A stretch of 64,000 nt of DNA from Ornithinibacillus scapharcae TW25. Its GTDB lineage: Bacteria; Bacillota; Bacilli; Bacillales; Amphibacillaceae. The notes beneath the pieces are model-generated. The model had not been told where the DNA came from and made no database searches. It saw only the letters and a program-made list of their open reading frames with translations. Below are positions 49,941-59,570 of this stretch, piece by piece (the stretch's first letter is position 1; each line of letters opens with the position of its first letter). Position numbers and translations under genes: made by a program. The stretch is taken from NCBI RefSeq assembly GCF_000190475.1, contig NZ_AEWH01000019.1, forward strand, positions 1 to 64,000, written 5' to 3'.

Positions 49941-50114
49941 CTACTTATTTTTCATATGTGATACCCCATAGATTATGGAAAAAATTAGAAAGCCTATAAA
50001 TATGAGTACATTTGTTATTGGTTCACTAATTCTCGGTATAGAGTCTTGAAAAACCTTTAAAAGAACTAATGTGCCTACTGTAAGAATAATTCCAATAATC
50101 GATACATGTTTCAT
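49941..50114 (-). CDS. 57-aa membrane peptide, two helices
   Basis: ATG 50114 lies behind AGAGGAAAG; the frame is open to 50348 but that extension reads through a REP-like element and has no ribosome site. Two membrane helices (about 5-22 and 35-52) joined by a polar turn (QDSIPRISEPITN). No family recognised. It lies 104 bp upstream of the XRE-type gene on the same strand, so co-transcription is possible. Confidence 0.6.
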   Translation of the reverse strand: MKHVSIIGIILTVGTLVLLKVFQDSIPRISEPITNVLIFIGFLIFSIIYGVSHMKNK

Positions 50115-50277
50115 TTCATCTTTCCTCTCTGAATTTGTTTTTGAGTGAATACTCTTCTGTATCCCATTAGAAATGCTTCTCTTTCTAACGGAACATCTAT
50201 AGCTTAGGAAAATATCTCGCTTGTTTCTACCAAACAGAGGTTGCACTTTGTCAACTACCGTTTGCAATGCCGTAAAA

Positions 50278-50306
50278 TGGGACAATGGACCTGTCCCCAT
50301 GTACCA
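50278..50306 (+). repeat. REP-like palindrome
   Basis: TGGGACAATGGACCTGTCCC, then CATGTACCA. Lies just beyond the terminator of the ABC permease gene. Confidence 0.88.
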
Positions 50307-50307
50307 A

Positions 50308-50338
50308 AAAAGGTGCCCCATTTTCCGGAGCACCTTTC
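50308..50338 (-). terminator. Terminator of the ABC permease gene
   Basis: AAAGGTGCCCC and GGAGCACCTTT pair as an 11-bp stem with one mismatch; a T-run follows on the minus strand. The stop codon is at 50341. Confidence 0.85.
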
Positions 50339-50340
50339 CA

Positions 50341-53300
50341 CTATTCAAACCAAATCATTGCCCCTTTACTAAGGCCACCTGCTCTTAATAATAATCCGTA
50401 CTTGTCTATCGTCTCTGGTACTGTAAATTCTAGGACTGCTTGAAGCTTACCATCATTTCTTCCTTCTAGATATCTCTCTTCTTCCCAGCCTACAGCCTCA
50501 ATGATCGTAACCTTCTCTGGAAAGTACGATTCCTCCCCGTCTACTATAGTAAAATACCGCTTTGGTAGGATTTCATATGACATGTGATCCAGTACTTCAA
50601 ATGTAAACTCAATGGCGATATGCTTCATCCCCGCTTCTGGGCTTCCTAATGTACTTTCCACTTCTTTAGCCGTATAAAATAATACATTACCCCAGCCAAC
50701 ATCATTCGTAGTCTGGTCCGCATTAAACTCTAACGGGTATTCCCCAGACTCCTGTTTAGGGCTTTCATCATTCTTTAAACCATCTTCCTCTTTCTCTATT
50801 GGTACCTCTCCAGAAACATCCCCTTCCGTTGGACTATACGTCTGTTCAGCTTCTGGCAAATCCTTCGCCTGTTCGATATTTGGAGCAATCTGTATCATCG
50901 TTACCAAAAAGCCTCCCACTAGTACGACTGAGGTACCAATCACAACCCACTTCATCCACTTTTCCACCGTTCTCCGATTGGTAATATTTCCGCCCATCCC
51001 CTGATTCGGAGTGATGCGGACGGCTCGTTCAGCTGGGAAAATGGTTCCAACTAACCCAATGACGATTGGAATCAACCCTGTTGCTAAAATAAACCCAATT
51101 TCTTCGCCTGGAAATGCACCATATAGCCCCCATATCATCAGAAAGGCAATGGTTAGACCGATACATGCCGCAAATAGTCCACTAAGGACTCCTTCCGCCA
51201 GAATAAGTCTCCGAATCTGCCATCTTCTCCACCCAATCGCTTGTAGTAAGGAAATCTCTTCTCTTCGCTCCGTTACATTCTGCCAAGTAATCTCAGCGGT
51301 TGTTAAGATAGCTATCACCAATGACACGATTATAGCCACATAATGAGCAGGACCAATCTCTAAAGCTACATATTCCCCTAGTAATGACGTGTACATCACA
51401 CCCCTTAACCGGAATGTAATGTACAGGAAAACAGCCAACAGAGCCGTTGGTAAGGCAATTGAAATAACCGATAGAAAGCTCCTTTTCCATTTTCCAATAA
51501 AATGGTTAAATGCCATTCGGTTAATTCCTCGAGCACGAATCAACTGTTTACCTTTACCAGCTATTTCTCCCGTTCGCATTGCTTCATACGGCGAGATATT
51601 TCTAGTCATGAGCATTGGAATAAATGACCCCAACACATATACCATCAGCCCAAATAGACCTGTCCACAAGAAACGGTCAAAGGTTATCGTAGCATCACTC
51701 GATACATACACAAAACCTAGCATCATCCAAGAAATCAATGCTACAAAAAGACCAATCAGGCTCGATTCTATAAACAATAAACGGCTCAACCTACTTGGAC
51801 GCCAACCAATGGAAAGAAGAACAGCAAATTCCTTTCTCCTAGCCAGTAGACTCACAATTCCCGATGCCCATACATAGATGATGGCAACAGCAATCACACT
51901 CGCAACTACTCCTGAAAAGCCAATCTTTGTTTCTTTAAAAATAGAAATCGAAGAACCAATATTGACCCATGGCTGTTGTAGCCAACCAATATCTTCTTGA
52001 CCGTTTAAACCCGGAACATAGGTTAACGCTAGCTGTGGTGATGAACCAAGCGTAATATCGGTTATCAGCCCAGTTTTTTCCTCAATCTCCCTAGCAACCT
52101 GTTCCAACATTACTTGGCTTTCATCTCCCAAATCAGCTACCCCAGCTACTTTAATACGAATAGAAGAAATGGGTTCATCTCCTAGTATTGCTTCCGCCGC
52201 TTCAATAGTCGTCAGCATTCCGGGTGGATCTGTTAAAAAGTTATACGGATCACCAGTCGGCTTTAGCTGTTTAGGCGGATTGATTGGATTACCACCTTGA
52301 TCCATCACATACTCCGCAGTCGCTGGACGATATGTTTCCATCGGTAACTCTGTTGTTGGGTCTTTGGAGATGGATAGATTAGCCGTATCATAGAAACCTA
52401 TCCAGTCCGGTCTTATTCTTGGCATCTCCATAAAGTCTTCTGCAGTTAGTACCGGCTCGCGATAGGACTCTTTATCCTGATACAATGGAGGGGCATCTTC
52501 GCCATTTTGAACCGGAACTACTTGATACGAATATGGCCAGCGATCTGGATATGGACTTGAAATCTCACTGTACTCCAACGGGCTTGGTTTATATACAATG
52601 CCTGAAACACCCATATAAGCTGAGTCGACACTATTCTCTTTCGTCCCACTTGGGTCCAGCACTTCCCCAGTTTCCCAATCCACTCCAGTCATTTTGTTCA
52701 CAAATGCACGAAATGCTTCTTCGCCAGAAACGGAAAACGTATCGACTACTTGACCATCTATTGTGTCTAAGTAGCTTGCCCCACCGTTTTCTTTCACATC
52801 TTCCATCACTTCATATGCATTTTCTTTCGTAATGCCGATGTCTAGCTTTTCAAATGTGATACGATCCATTTTGTCCAGGAAAGAATGTTGATTTACGATA
52901 ATCGGTAATTCATGAAAGCCTGTTGATTCATTGACATAATGTTTGTCCTCATTCGAAAAATATCTACTCGATCCTATATCAATTATCGCTTTATCTAAAC
53001 CGACTAACTTCGCTTCCTGTTCTGGATCGATTCCTGCCAGCAGGGATTCACCACTGACAAGCCATTCCAGGTATTGATCACCTACGCCATACTCTGGCCC
53101 TTTATTAGCTATATCCCAGACATTATATGGAAAGTAGTAGTTGTTGGACTCTGTTTCTTCTTGTAAACCATTGTTGACCTTCTTGGTCATGACCCTTCGA
53201 TAAATGCCTTCCTCTTGCAATTCCACCTGGCCAAAGTCCACGTCATACCATACATAGCCAATCATCGCAATCGGCGCCGCTACCTCTACACCTGGTATAT

Positions 53301-53589
53301 CCTTTATGGTTTCATACTGCTCCAGACTAATCCCACCACTTAATCCACTTAAGTAGTTGGGCTCCAGCAGTTGTTTGTCTTCGGTAACACTTCGAGTCCC
53401 TTCTGGTCTAACAACGATATCATACGAAGCTGACCAACGCTTTTGTAGCGTATCGACGATGGTCCCTTTATTCGTTTCCGATAAACCGATTAAGTAAGTT
53501 AATCCAGCACTAACTATAAAGGCACCAATAATGAGTAGAATAAACCGTTCCTTCCTCCTCCACCAATTCTGCCAAATAAACCGAATCAT
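50341..53589 (-). CDS. FtsX/MacB-type ABC transporter permease with extra C-terminal domain
   Basis: 1082 aa. Membrane helix at residues 16-36, then a very large extracellular domain (about 40-565). Two FtsX cores follow, each with three helices: around VVASVIAVAIIYVWASGIVSLL plus LIGLFVALISWMMLGFVYV, and around ALLAVFLYITFRL, with IVSLVIAILTTAEITW and LIPIVIGLVGTIFP. A last helix at about 895-918 anchors a C-terminal outer domain of some 150 residues with a DUF4352-like beta pattern. The ATG overlaps the stop of the ATPase gene (ATGA), so both are translated together. Together they form a type VII (MacB-like) exporter or mechanotransmission complex; the substrate is unknown. Confidence 0.88.
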   Translation of the reverse strand: MIRFIWQNWWRRKERFILLIIGAFIVSAGLTYLIGLSETNKGTIVDTLQKRWSASYDIVVRPEGTRSVTEDKQLLEPNYLSGLSGGISLEQYETIKDIPGVEVAAPIAMIGYVWYDVDFGQVELQEEGIYRRVMTKKVNNGLQEETESNNYYFPYNVWDIANKGPEYGVGDQYLEWLVSGESLLAGIDPEQEAKLVGLDKAIIDIGSSRYFSNEDKHYVNESTGFHELPIIVNQHSFLDKMDRITFEKLDIGITKENAYEVMEDVKENGGASYLDTIDGQVVDTFSVSGEEAFRAFVNKMTGVDWETGEVLDPSGTKENSVDSAYMGVSGIVYKPSPLEYSEISSPYPDRWPYSYQVVPVQNGEDAPPLYQDKESYREPVLTAEDFMEMPRIRPDWIGFYDTANLSISKDPTTELPMETYRPATAEYVMDQGGNPINPPKQLKPTGDPYNFLTDPPGMLTTIEAAEAILGDEPISSIRIKVAGVADLGDESQVMLEQVAREIEEKTGLITDITLGSSPQLALTYVPGLNGQEDIGWLQQPWVNIGSSISIFKETKIGFSGVVASVIAVAIIYVWASGIVSLLARRKEFAVLLSIGWRPSRLSRLLFIESSLIGLFVALISWMMLGFVYVSSDATITFDRFLWTGLFGLMVYVLGSFIPMLMTRNISPYEAMRTGEIAGKGKQLIRARGINRMAFNHFIGKWKRSFLSVISIALPTALLAVFLYITFRLRGVMYTSLLGEYVALEIGPAHYVAIIVSLVIAILTTAEITWQNVTERREEISLLQAIGWRRWQIRRLILAEGVLSGLFAACIGLTIAFLMIWGLYGAFPGEEIGFILATGLIPIVIGLVGTIFPAERAVRITPNQGMGGNITNRRTVEKWMKWVVIGTSVVLVGGFLVTMIQIAPNIEQAKDLPEAEQTYSPTEGDVSGEVPIEKEEDGLKNDESPKQESGEYPLEFNADQTTNDVGWGNVLFYTAKEVESTLGSPEAGMKHIAIEFTFEVLDHMSYEILPKRYFTIVDGEESYFPEKVTIIEAVGWEEERYLEGRNDGKLQAVLEFTVPETIDKYGLLLRAGGLSKGAMIWFE

Positions 53590-54290
53590 AATGTTGCACC
53601 CACATGTTCCAAGAGCTTATCGGAAAGTACGGATCCATCCTTCATTGTAATTATCCTGTTTGCCTTTGCTGCAAGTGCTGGATCATGGGTTACAAATAAC
53701 ACTCCACAGTTTTCTTGTACATGTAATTCTTTTAATAAATCATAAATCCGCTCCCCTGTTTCGGTATCTAGATTACCTGTTGGTTCATCTGCTAATAACC
53801 AGCTTGGCTTATGTACAATAGCACGGGCAATCGCAACACGCTGTTGTTGTCCACCAGATAATTGTGAGGGAAGGGAATTCAACTTATCACTGAGTCCAAC
53901 CTGCCCGAGAACTTCCTTGGCACGTTCTAATTTATTGTATGGGACTTTTCTGGAAAACAATGGGGTCATGACATTTTCTAATGCCGTTAATGTGGGTAGT
54001 AGATGAAATTGTTGAAAGATAAAACCAATCTCTTCGAAGCGAAAATCTGCAATCTTATTTTTACTTTGCCTTAAAACTTCTTCGTTATCATACATAATAG
54101 TGCCTTCACTAGGCTTGTCTAATGTACCCAGAAGACTTAATAAGGTAGACTTACCAGAACCGGATGGACCAATGATTGCGGTGAATTCTCCTTTATTGAA
54201 GGACAAATTAACGTCCTTTAATGCTATTGTTTGTGTTCCATCCCCTTTGAAGTTTCTCGTTAGGTTCATGCATTCGATATGACTAATCAA
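53586..54290 (-). CDS. ABC transporter ATP-binding protein (MacB/LolD type)
   Basis: 234 aa from TTG 54290, behind AGGGGCGG. Walker [10 protein letters not shown] (41-49), Q-loop IFQQFHLLP, signature [14 protein letters not shown] (144-157), Walker [12 protein letters not shown] with catalytic E169, and H-loop FVTHDP. The EPTGNLD sequence and length are typical of the LolD/MacB/FtsE class. The stop overlaps the permease start by four bases (ATGA). It powers the 1082-aa permease. No periplasmic-type partner protein or two-component system is adjacent. Confidence 0.92.
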   Translation of the reverse strand: MISHIECMNLTRNFKGDGTQTIALKDVNLSFNKGEFTAIIGPSGSGKSTLLSLLGTLDKPSEGTIMYDNEEVLRQSKNKIADFRFEEIGFIFQQFHLLPTLTALENVMTPLFSRKVPYNKLERAKEVLGQVGLSDKLNSLPSQLSGGQQQRVAIARAIVHKPSWLLADEPTGNLDTETGERIYDLLKELHVQENCGVLFVTHDPALAAKANRIITMKDGSVLSDKLLEHVGATL

Positions 54291-54572
54291 TTTAACCGCC
54301 CCTTTAATTCGAAATGAATGATTATCTCTTTTTGAAAGTAACAGTTGAGTTGTTAATAATTTTCATAATATTATAACATATAAATTGACGTGTTAGCATT
54401 CATTTCCAGATATTGCTCGCAATTTCCGACTTGCGTTTCTCCCCTAGCATTTCACCCTTAGTCAGAAACTCTCTTAGCTATATTATTTGGTAATAGATTC
54501 GATTTTGAACTTTGAACTTTGGCGAACTTACATTTCACACTATAAAATTATATTTCCAATACACAAATACAA
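54291..54572. other. Intergenic region upstream of the ABC exporter
   Basis: About 280 bp, very AT-rich near 54360-54390 (a TATAAT on the minus strand at 54370-54375 lacks a good -35). From 54396 to 54450 short GC(A/G)(A)TTTC motifs recur, without a fixed period. No gene is supported. Confidence 0.4.
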
Positions 54573-54612
54573 AAAATCGCCCTAGAAAGTTCTATTTTCT
54601 CGGCGATTCTTT
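54573..54612 (-). terminator. Orphan terminator-like hairpin
   Basis: AATCGCC and GGCGATT pair, with an inner AGAAA/TTTCT pair; TTTTTT follows on the minus strand. It lies beyond the S-layer terminator and a degenerate REP-like element. Confidence 0.6.
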
Positions 54613-54650
54613 AAGTACTATTACATTTTATTATTAAACGGTACTATTTT

Positions 54651-54679
54651 AGTATAAGGATCCTGTCTCAGTGTTCCTC
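54651..54679 (+). repeat. REP-like palindrome, degenerate copy
   Basis: ATAAGGATCCTGTCTCAGTG then TTCCT, a weakly conserved copy downstream of the second S-layer gene. Confidence 0.5.
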
Positions 54680-54693
54680 TAGAATAACAAAAT

Positions 54694-54726
54694 AAAGCCT
54701 TGCAGAGAAGTTCTCTACAAGGCTTT
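54694..54726 (-). terminator. Terminator of the second S-layer-type gene
   Basis: AAAGCCTTG and CAAGGCTTT form the outer stem with an AGAGAA/TTCTCT inner pair; T-rich sequence follows on the minus strand. About 50 nt beyond the stop codon at 54776. Confidence 0.82.
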
Positions 54727-54775
54727 ATCTGTAATATGAAGTATAAGACTTCATAAAGTATTAATAGTTAACTAA

Positions 54776-57343
54776 TTATTTTACGTTAACATTTAGTGTA
54801 GTAGTTGCAACAGCTTCGTTAACAGTGTAGTTACCATCACCATTTGCATCTACTAATACACGGAATAGGATTGATGCTTTATCAGTTGCAGCAGTAGTAT
54901 ATGAACCTGGTAGAATATCAATAGAACCAGCAGATACTGTTCCAGTAGCTCCAGATAATACTTCAGCAGTTACAGCACCTAATACGATATCATTGTTATC
55001 ATTAGCTCCAGTGTTATCTAAGTCAATATACAGAATACCAGTTGCAGGAGCAGTAGCATCTAGACGAACTTTTGCAATAGTATCAACATTGTGTTCGATA
55101 CCATATACGATTGGATTATTAGATCCATCAGTACGTACATCTAAAACATCATTTACATCTACAGTTTTACCTGCATAATCAACAGCTGCAGCAGCTTTAA
55201 AGTTAACTTTAGTTATTGCAGTTTGATCAGCTGATACAGTTACAGTGAATTTATGTTTAACTAGGCCGTTTTCATCTTTAACAACGATGTCAGTTTTACC
55301 AGCTTTCACACCAGCTACAGTGAAGAATTCACCACCAGCATCGATTGCTACAGTAGCAATATTTGTGTCTGCTGACTCAACAGTGTATGCACCAGCAGCA
55401 GGAGTAGCACTTAAAGTAACTACATCATTGTAGAAACCACTAGTGTTGAATTGAGAAACTTGGTAGTCCTTAGATGAACCAACACCTACAGCGTAACTAA
55501 CTGGAGTAGTAGCGATAGTGTGTTCAATCTTAGTAGAACCAATGTTATTAACGTCAGTTACTTGAACAGCAATTTGTCCAACGATTTTACCAGTAGTATC
55601 TTTAAATAAGATTGTTCCAGTTCCAACTTCAGCACCAGTTATAGTATAACCAGCAGTAGTCTTACCATTTACTGCAGTAGCTAGATCATCAGCAGATACT
55701 AGAGCTACAGAACTAGAGTTTTCAGGGATATCTTCAGTGATATCAGCAGAACCTACTGAAATTGGGTCACCGTATTGGTCAAAAGCAGTTACTTGAATTG
55801 TACGAGTAACACCGTCAACAACTTTAACTGTAGACTCACTTGGAGTTACTTTTGCAACTGTACGTGCAGCACTTTCAACTTTAAGATTTAAAGTTTTAGT
55901 TACATTACCAATTTTAACTGTAATTGTAGCTGTTCCAGCAACGTTTGCAGTTAATTCTTGACCATCAACAGAGATTACTGATGGGTTAGAAGATGTTACT
56001 TCAGCAGCTGTCACAGGTAATGCGATGTCTGATTTACCAGCAGCATCTCCAATGATACGAGTAATATCAGCAACTTCACCAGTTACTAAAGTTGTGCTGT
56101 TTAGAACTACACCACCAGCAGTAGTTAATTGCACTGCGTCAATAGCAGTTGTAGTTGATTCTAAGTCAGCTACAGTAATAGTTTTCTTATCAGAAACTAC
56201 TACTTTACCATCTTTTACTACTTGGATTTCTACTGTGTATTTACCTACAGTAACTTCATCATTTAATAGACCAGTTGAAGAAGTAGAAGGTGATCCTTTA
56301 AAGAAATCAGCAGCAGCAGCATTAGTAGATTCATCAACAGCTACGAAATTAACAGAGTATCCTGCTTGACGTAACCATTCAGTGTCAGCAGTTGTTGCAG
56401 CACCATTGATTTTGAATGTTAGTAATTGACCAACAGTATCGTCATCATATGTTTTAACATCTAATTCAACTGTTTTCACTTCATCTAGAGAGAAAGTGAA
56501 TTTGAATTCTTTAGTTTCTTCTCCAATTTTAACAGCAAGTGTTTGCTCAGTGTCAAGAGGGAAACCATTTTCGAATACAACTGTAGCTTTAGTGCTAGAT
56601 GCATCGATAGATTTAACAACGTTTCCAGCTAAAGTAAGGTCTTCAGCTTTAAGGTTTTGTAAACCAGTACCAGTTAGTACTAAAGTTTTTTCGTTTGTAA
56701 CGTCAACTTTAGTTACGCTAGTTACTTGTGCATCAATAGCACGTTTGATCATTACAGCGAATTCTGCGCGAGTAATGTTATCAGTTGGAGCGAATTTGTT
56801 TCCTGGCTTACCATTCATAATGCCAACAGCTACTGCAGTTTCAACAGCATCTTTAGCCCATGCAGCAACTTTGTCACTGTCATCGAATGAAAGTTCTTTT
56901 TTACCAGTGAATCCGTAAGCAGCTACGATTACTTTAGCAGCTTCTTGACGAGTTAGGTTTTTCTTAGGTAAGAATTGGTTCTTTTCGTTACCTTCGAAGA
57001 TACCTTCGTTAGCTGTAGCTACTACTGATTTGTAGAACCAGTCATTTTGTTCTACGTCAGTGAAATCTTCTGTTCCTTCAGTAGAAAGATCAAGAGCTTT
57101 TCTTAAAATTTCCGCAGCAGAAGCACGGTCGATGTTCTTAGTTGGATTGAAGTTACCATTTTGGTCACCTTGGATCACACCAGAACCAACTAATTCTTTA
57201 ACTGCGTCTTTAGCGTATTCTGCAACGCTGTCTAGGTCTTTAACCTCAGCAGCAGATACAGCTGCAGGTACTACAGCAGATGCAACTAATGCAGCACTAG
57301 CTGTTGTAGCAAATAATTTGCGACTTACTTTTGATTTTGACAT
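54776..57343 (-). CDS. S-layer-type protein with three N-terminal SLH domains and Big-type repeats
   Basis: 855 aa from ATG 57343, nine bases behind GGGAGG (a TTG at 57346 is less likely). Signal peptide of about 31 residues (VVPAAVSAA). Three SLH modules at about 35-210 (DRASAAEIL, TRQEAAKVI, TRAEFAVMI). The body is a chain of Ig-like/Big_2-like domains (VTSSNPSVISVDGQELTANV with AGTATITVKIG), ending in a possible calcium loop (DANGDGNYTVNE). I find no cysteine, and the composition is rich in A, T, V and D. It opens a surface-protein cluster. A good sigma-A promoter lies upstream. This is the better candidate for the main lattice protein. Confidence 0.9.
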   Translation of the reverse strand: MSKSKVSRKLFATTASAALVASAVVPAAVSAAEVKDLDSVAEYAKDAVKELVGSGVIQGDQNGNFNPTKNIDRASAAEILRKALDLSTEGTEDFTDVEQNDWFYKSVVATANEGIFEGNEKNQFLPKKNLTRQEAAKVIVAAYGFTGKKELSFDDSDKVAAWAKDAVETAVAVGIMNGKPGNKFAPTDNITRAEFAVMIKRAIDAQVTSVTKVDVTNEKTLVLTGTGLQNLKAEDLTLAGNVVKSIDASSTKATVVFENGFPLDTEQTLAVKIGEETKEFKFTFSLDEVKTVELDVKTYDDDTVGQLLTFKINGAATTADTEWLRQAGYSVNFVAVDESTNAAAADFFKGSPSTSSTGLLNDEVTVGKYTVEIQVVKDGKVVVSDKKTITVADLESTTTAIDAVQLTTAGGVVLNSTTLVTGEVADITRIIGDAAGKSDIALPVTAAEVTSSNPSVISVDGQELTANVAGTATITVKIGNVTKTLNLKVESAARTVAKVTPSESTVKVVDGVTRTIQVTAFDQYGDPISVGSADITEDIPENSSSVALVSADDLATAVNGKTTAGYTITGAEVGTGTILFKDTTGKIVGQIAVQVTDVNNIGSTKIEHTIATTPVSYAVGVGSSKDYQVSQFNTSGFYNDVVTLSATPAAGAYTVESADTNIATVAIDAGGEFFTVAGVKAGKTDIVVKDENGLVKHKFTVTVSADQTAITKVNFKAAAAVDYAGKTVDVNDVLDVRTDGSNNPIVYGIEHNVDTIAKVRLDATAPATGILYIDLDNTGANDNNDIVLGAVTAEVLSGATGTVSAGSIDILPGSYTTAATDKASILFRVLVDANGDGNYTVNEAVATTTLNVNVK

Positions 57344-57474
57344 CAAAGTATTCCTCCCATTTTTGAAAAATATTTTATTCCCGAAAACTATCAGACTTGA
57401 AAACGTTATGTATAATAGCTTTCTAGAAATAGTTTCCTTGAATAATAGAGCAAATAACCATAGATACGATTAAT

Positions 57475-57503
57475 AGTATATGTCAAATATTGCGATGAGT
57501 CAA
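57475..57503 (-). promoter_or_regulatory. Sigma-A promoter of the second S-layer-type gene
   Basis: TTGACT and TATACT with a 17-bp spacer on the minus strand, giving a leader of about 125 nt before ATG 57343. GTAAAACT occurs twice 20 bp apart upstream (57557-57584), a possible activator site. Confidence 0.7.
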
Positions 57504-57628
57504 CAATTTATTGGTATATTTATAGGTTTATTTGCTTATGTAATTGATATTACACTAGTTTTACAGAAATTCCAAGAGTTTTACGAAGATTTTACTTAGT
57601 AAAATATAGCTACATCAAACATACTATG

Positions 57629-57680
57629 GTAGTGTTTCCTATTTTATGCAAAATATTTGCATAAAATAGGAAACTACTAT
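57629..57680. terminator. Long AT-rich inverted repeat after the subtilisin gene
   Basis: TTTCCTATTTTATGCAAA and its exact inverse form an 18-bp perfect stem with a 4-nt loop, with GTAG/CTAC extending it. It follows the stop codon at 57704 on the minus strand. No long T-run follows, so it might protect the transcript 3' end rather than terminate. Confidence 0.7.
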
Positions 57681-57703
57681 TTCTTTTCTCATAACATAAT
57701 TGC

Positions 57704-59368
57704 TTAACGCAGCGTTTCATCTAGGGCTTTCGCTAGTATAATAGAAAATTCTGCCCGACTTATTGGCTGGTTCGGTTTAAAGGTTTGATCGGTATATCCC
57801 TTAATAATATTTTCCTTCGCTAATGAATTTATCGCTTTAGCGTAGTACTTACTTACTGGAACATCTTTAAATAAGCTTTCATTAGAGTCTATCGTCGAAA
57901 AAGCTCGTTTTATGATGACGGCTACCTCTCCCCTTGTAATGGTCGCAGACGGTTTAAACGTTTCATCAGGGAAACCTGTTACAATTTCCCGACTATTTGC
58001 CTCGGCTACATAACCTGATGCATAATGACCTTCATTAACATCTGGGAAAACTGTTTCTCTTTTCGTTCCGTCTAACCCTAATGCCCTACCTACTAAGGTT
58101 ACAACTTCACCTCTAGAAATATTCGCGTTTGGGCGAAATGTTCCATCGGAGAACCCTGTTACATAGTCATTCGAAATTAGATAGGCTACTGAATTGGAAT
58201 ACCATGCATTACTGCGGATATCCCAGAATGGAACTTCTGGCGATAATAACAATCCATATCCGTAAGTAGCATCTTTTCCACTAACACCTAAATCAGTGGT
58301 GTTATTATATAGGATATTTTTAATCTCAGCTGTGCCTAATTCAGGAAATAGCTCTTTATATAGTGCAATGACTCCTGTTACAAATGGTGCCGCCATGGAA
58401 GTACCACTCATTTTGGCATATACATCATTTCTTCCGTTGACTGGCATATACGTACTTAAGATGTCTTCCCCCGGTGATGCAAATGAGATAGATGGTCCGA
58501 CATAAGCAAATGTTGATTTGACCAGTTCCTTATTAATGGACCCAACTGCGATTACCTCAGGGTATCGAGCTGGATATAGAACATCGTCTGTCTTTTGTCC
58601 TTGACCAGTTTCATCATTTCCAGTTGACGCAACGACGATAATACCTAGATTTGTAGCTTTCTTAATTGCTTGTTCTAGAGCTGGTGTTGGTTGAGTGGAA
58701 ACAAGACTTAGATTAATAATGTCCATCTTATTTTCAATCGCCCAATCGACACCGGCAATAACATCTCTCAGGGTACCATCGCCATTTTTATCCAACGATT
58801 TAACGGCATAAATCTCCGCGTTTGGTGCCACACCTAACATGCCAATATCATTATTCTCTGCTCCAATAATCCCCGCAACATGTGTACCATGACCATTATC
58901 ATCCTCATAGGTAGAAACACCTTCCACGAAGCTTACCCCACCCGCAAGCTTTAAATCCGGATGAACGGTACTAACCCCTGTATCGATTACAGCGATTTTG
59001 ACCCCTTCACCTGCAAGCTTTAAGTTCTTTGTTTCAGGTCTTACGGTTGTCGTATATCCCCAGTCCTCTACTTGACCAGTAATACTAACCTCCTGATCCT
59101 TCTCCATCCACTTTACGTTTGGATGGTTTTGGATTTCTTCTATATTAATAGAAGGAACGGAAACCGAAACAGCTTGGATACTATCATAGATATGGAAAAT
59201 CTCATGGGATATTCCATCAAAAATGGAAATATCTACATCGCCTTCAAATCCGATGATCCAACGTTCGTTAGTTGCTTGATTTTCCTCAGCAAATACTACG
59301 GAAGTGGATAAGGCGATAAACAAGATTGCTAATATAATAGAAGAAATACGTTTTGTTGCTGTTTTCAT
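57704..59368 (-). CDS. Exported subtilisin-like serine protease with three SLH domains
   Basis: 554 aa. Signal peptide (residues 1-27), inhibitor-I9-like propeptide (about 35-97), then an S8 domain with the triad D129 (VIDTGVSTVHPDL), H160 (DNGHGTHVAG) and S324 (SGTSMAAP). The oxyanion asparagine lies in STGNDE near N251. Three C-terminal SLH modules (about 375-550) carry SRGEVVTLV, TRGEVAVII and SRAEFSIIL. ATG 59368 behind AGGAGG. It should be wall-bound and process surface proteins or degrade external protein. Lies between the S-layer and amidase genes, all on the same strand. Confidence 0.92.
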   Translation of the reverse strand: MKTATKRISSIILAILFIALSTSVVFAEENQATNERWIIGFEGDVDISIFDGISHEIFHIYDSIQAVSVSVPSINIEEIQNHPNVKWMEKDQEVSITGQVEDWGYTTTVRPETKNLKLAGEGVKIAVIDTGVSTVHPDLKLAGGVSFVEGVSTYEDDNGHGTHVAGIIGAENNDIGMLGVAPNAEIYAVKSLDKNGDGTLRDVIAGVDWAIENKMDIINLSLVSTQPTPALEQAIKKATNLGIIVVASTGNDETGQGQKTDDVLYPARYPEVIAVGSINKELVKSTFAYVGPSISFASPGEDILSTYMPVNGRNDVYAKMSGTSMAAPFVTGVIALYKELFPELGTAEIKNILYNNTTDLGVSGKDATYGYGLLLSPEVPFWDIRSNAWYSNSVAYLISNDYVTGFSDGTFRPNANISRGEVVTLVGRALGLDGTKRETVFPDVNEGHYASGYVAEANSREIVTGFPDETFKPSATITRGEVAVIIKRAFSTIDSNESLFKDVPVSKYYAKAINSLAKENIIKGYTDQTFKPNQPISRAEFSIILAKALDETLR

Positions 59369-59417
59369 GTTGGTTTCCTCCTACGCACATCTTTATTAAA
59401 AGATTAGAATGTATAAA

Positions 59418-59570
59418 CAAAGATGTCTAGCTCCGGTGCCAGCGACTAGCGAGACTTCCCTCGCCTCCGTACGATAAGTCAACATCTACTCCCTACGGTC
59501 GTCGTGTTTCCTTTATCTCCTACGGCTCAGTCCAGTCCGTACGTCGCAAAGCGGGCGCCCTGCGCTTTTC
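59418..59570. repeat. Intergenic repeat of the common Bacillaceae type, ~150 bp
   Basis: The sequence runs from TGTCTAGCTCCGGTGCCAGC to GGGCGCCCTGCGCTTTTC. It is GC-rich compared with the surroundings, and its ends are imperfectly complementary (GGTGCCAGCG / CGGGCGCC). I recall very similar elements with many copies in Bacillaceae genomes. No gene inside. It fills the gap between the amidase stop and the subtilisin start. Confidence 0.7.

Noticed and set aside
50115-50348. N-terminal extension of the 57-aa membrane peptide
   Set aside because: The stretch is encoded by a REP-like palindrome and terminator sequence. The ATG at 50114 has its own ribosome site.
54993-57473. Plus-strand frames inside the second S-layer-type gene
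   Set aside because: Same reason: antisense shadows of an A/T/V-rich protein, without ribosome sites.
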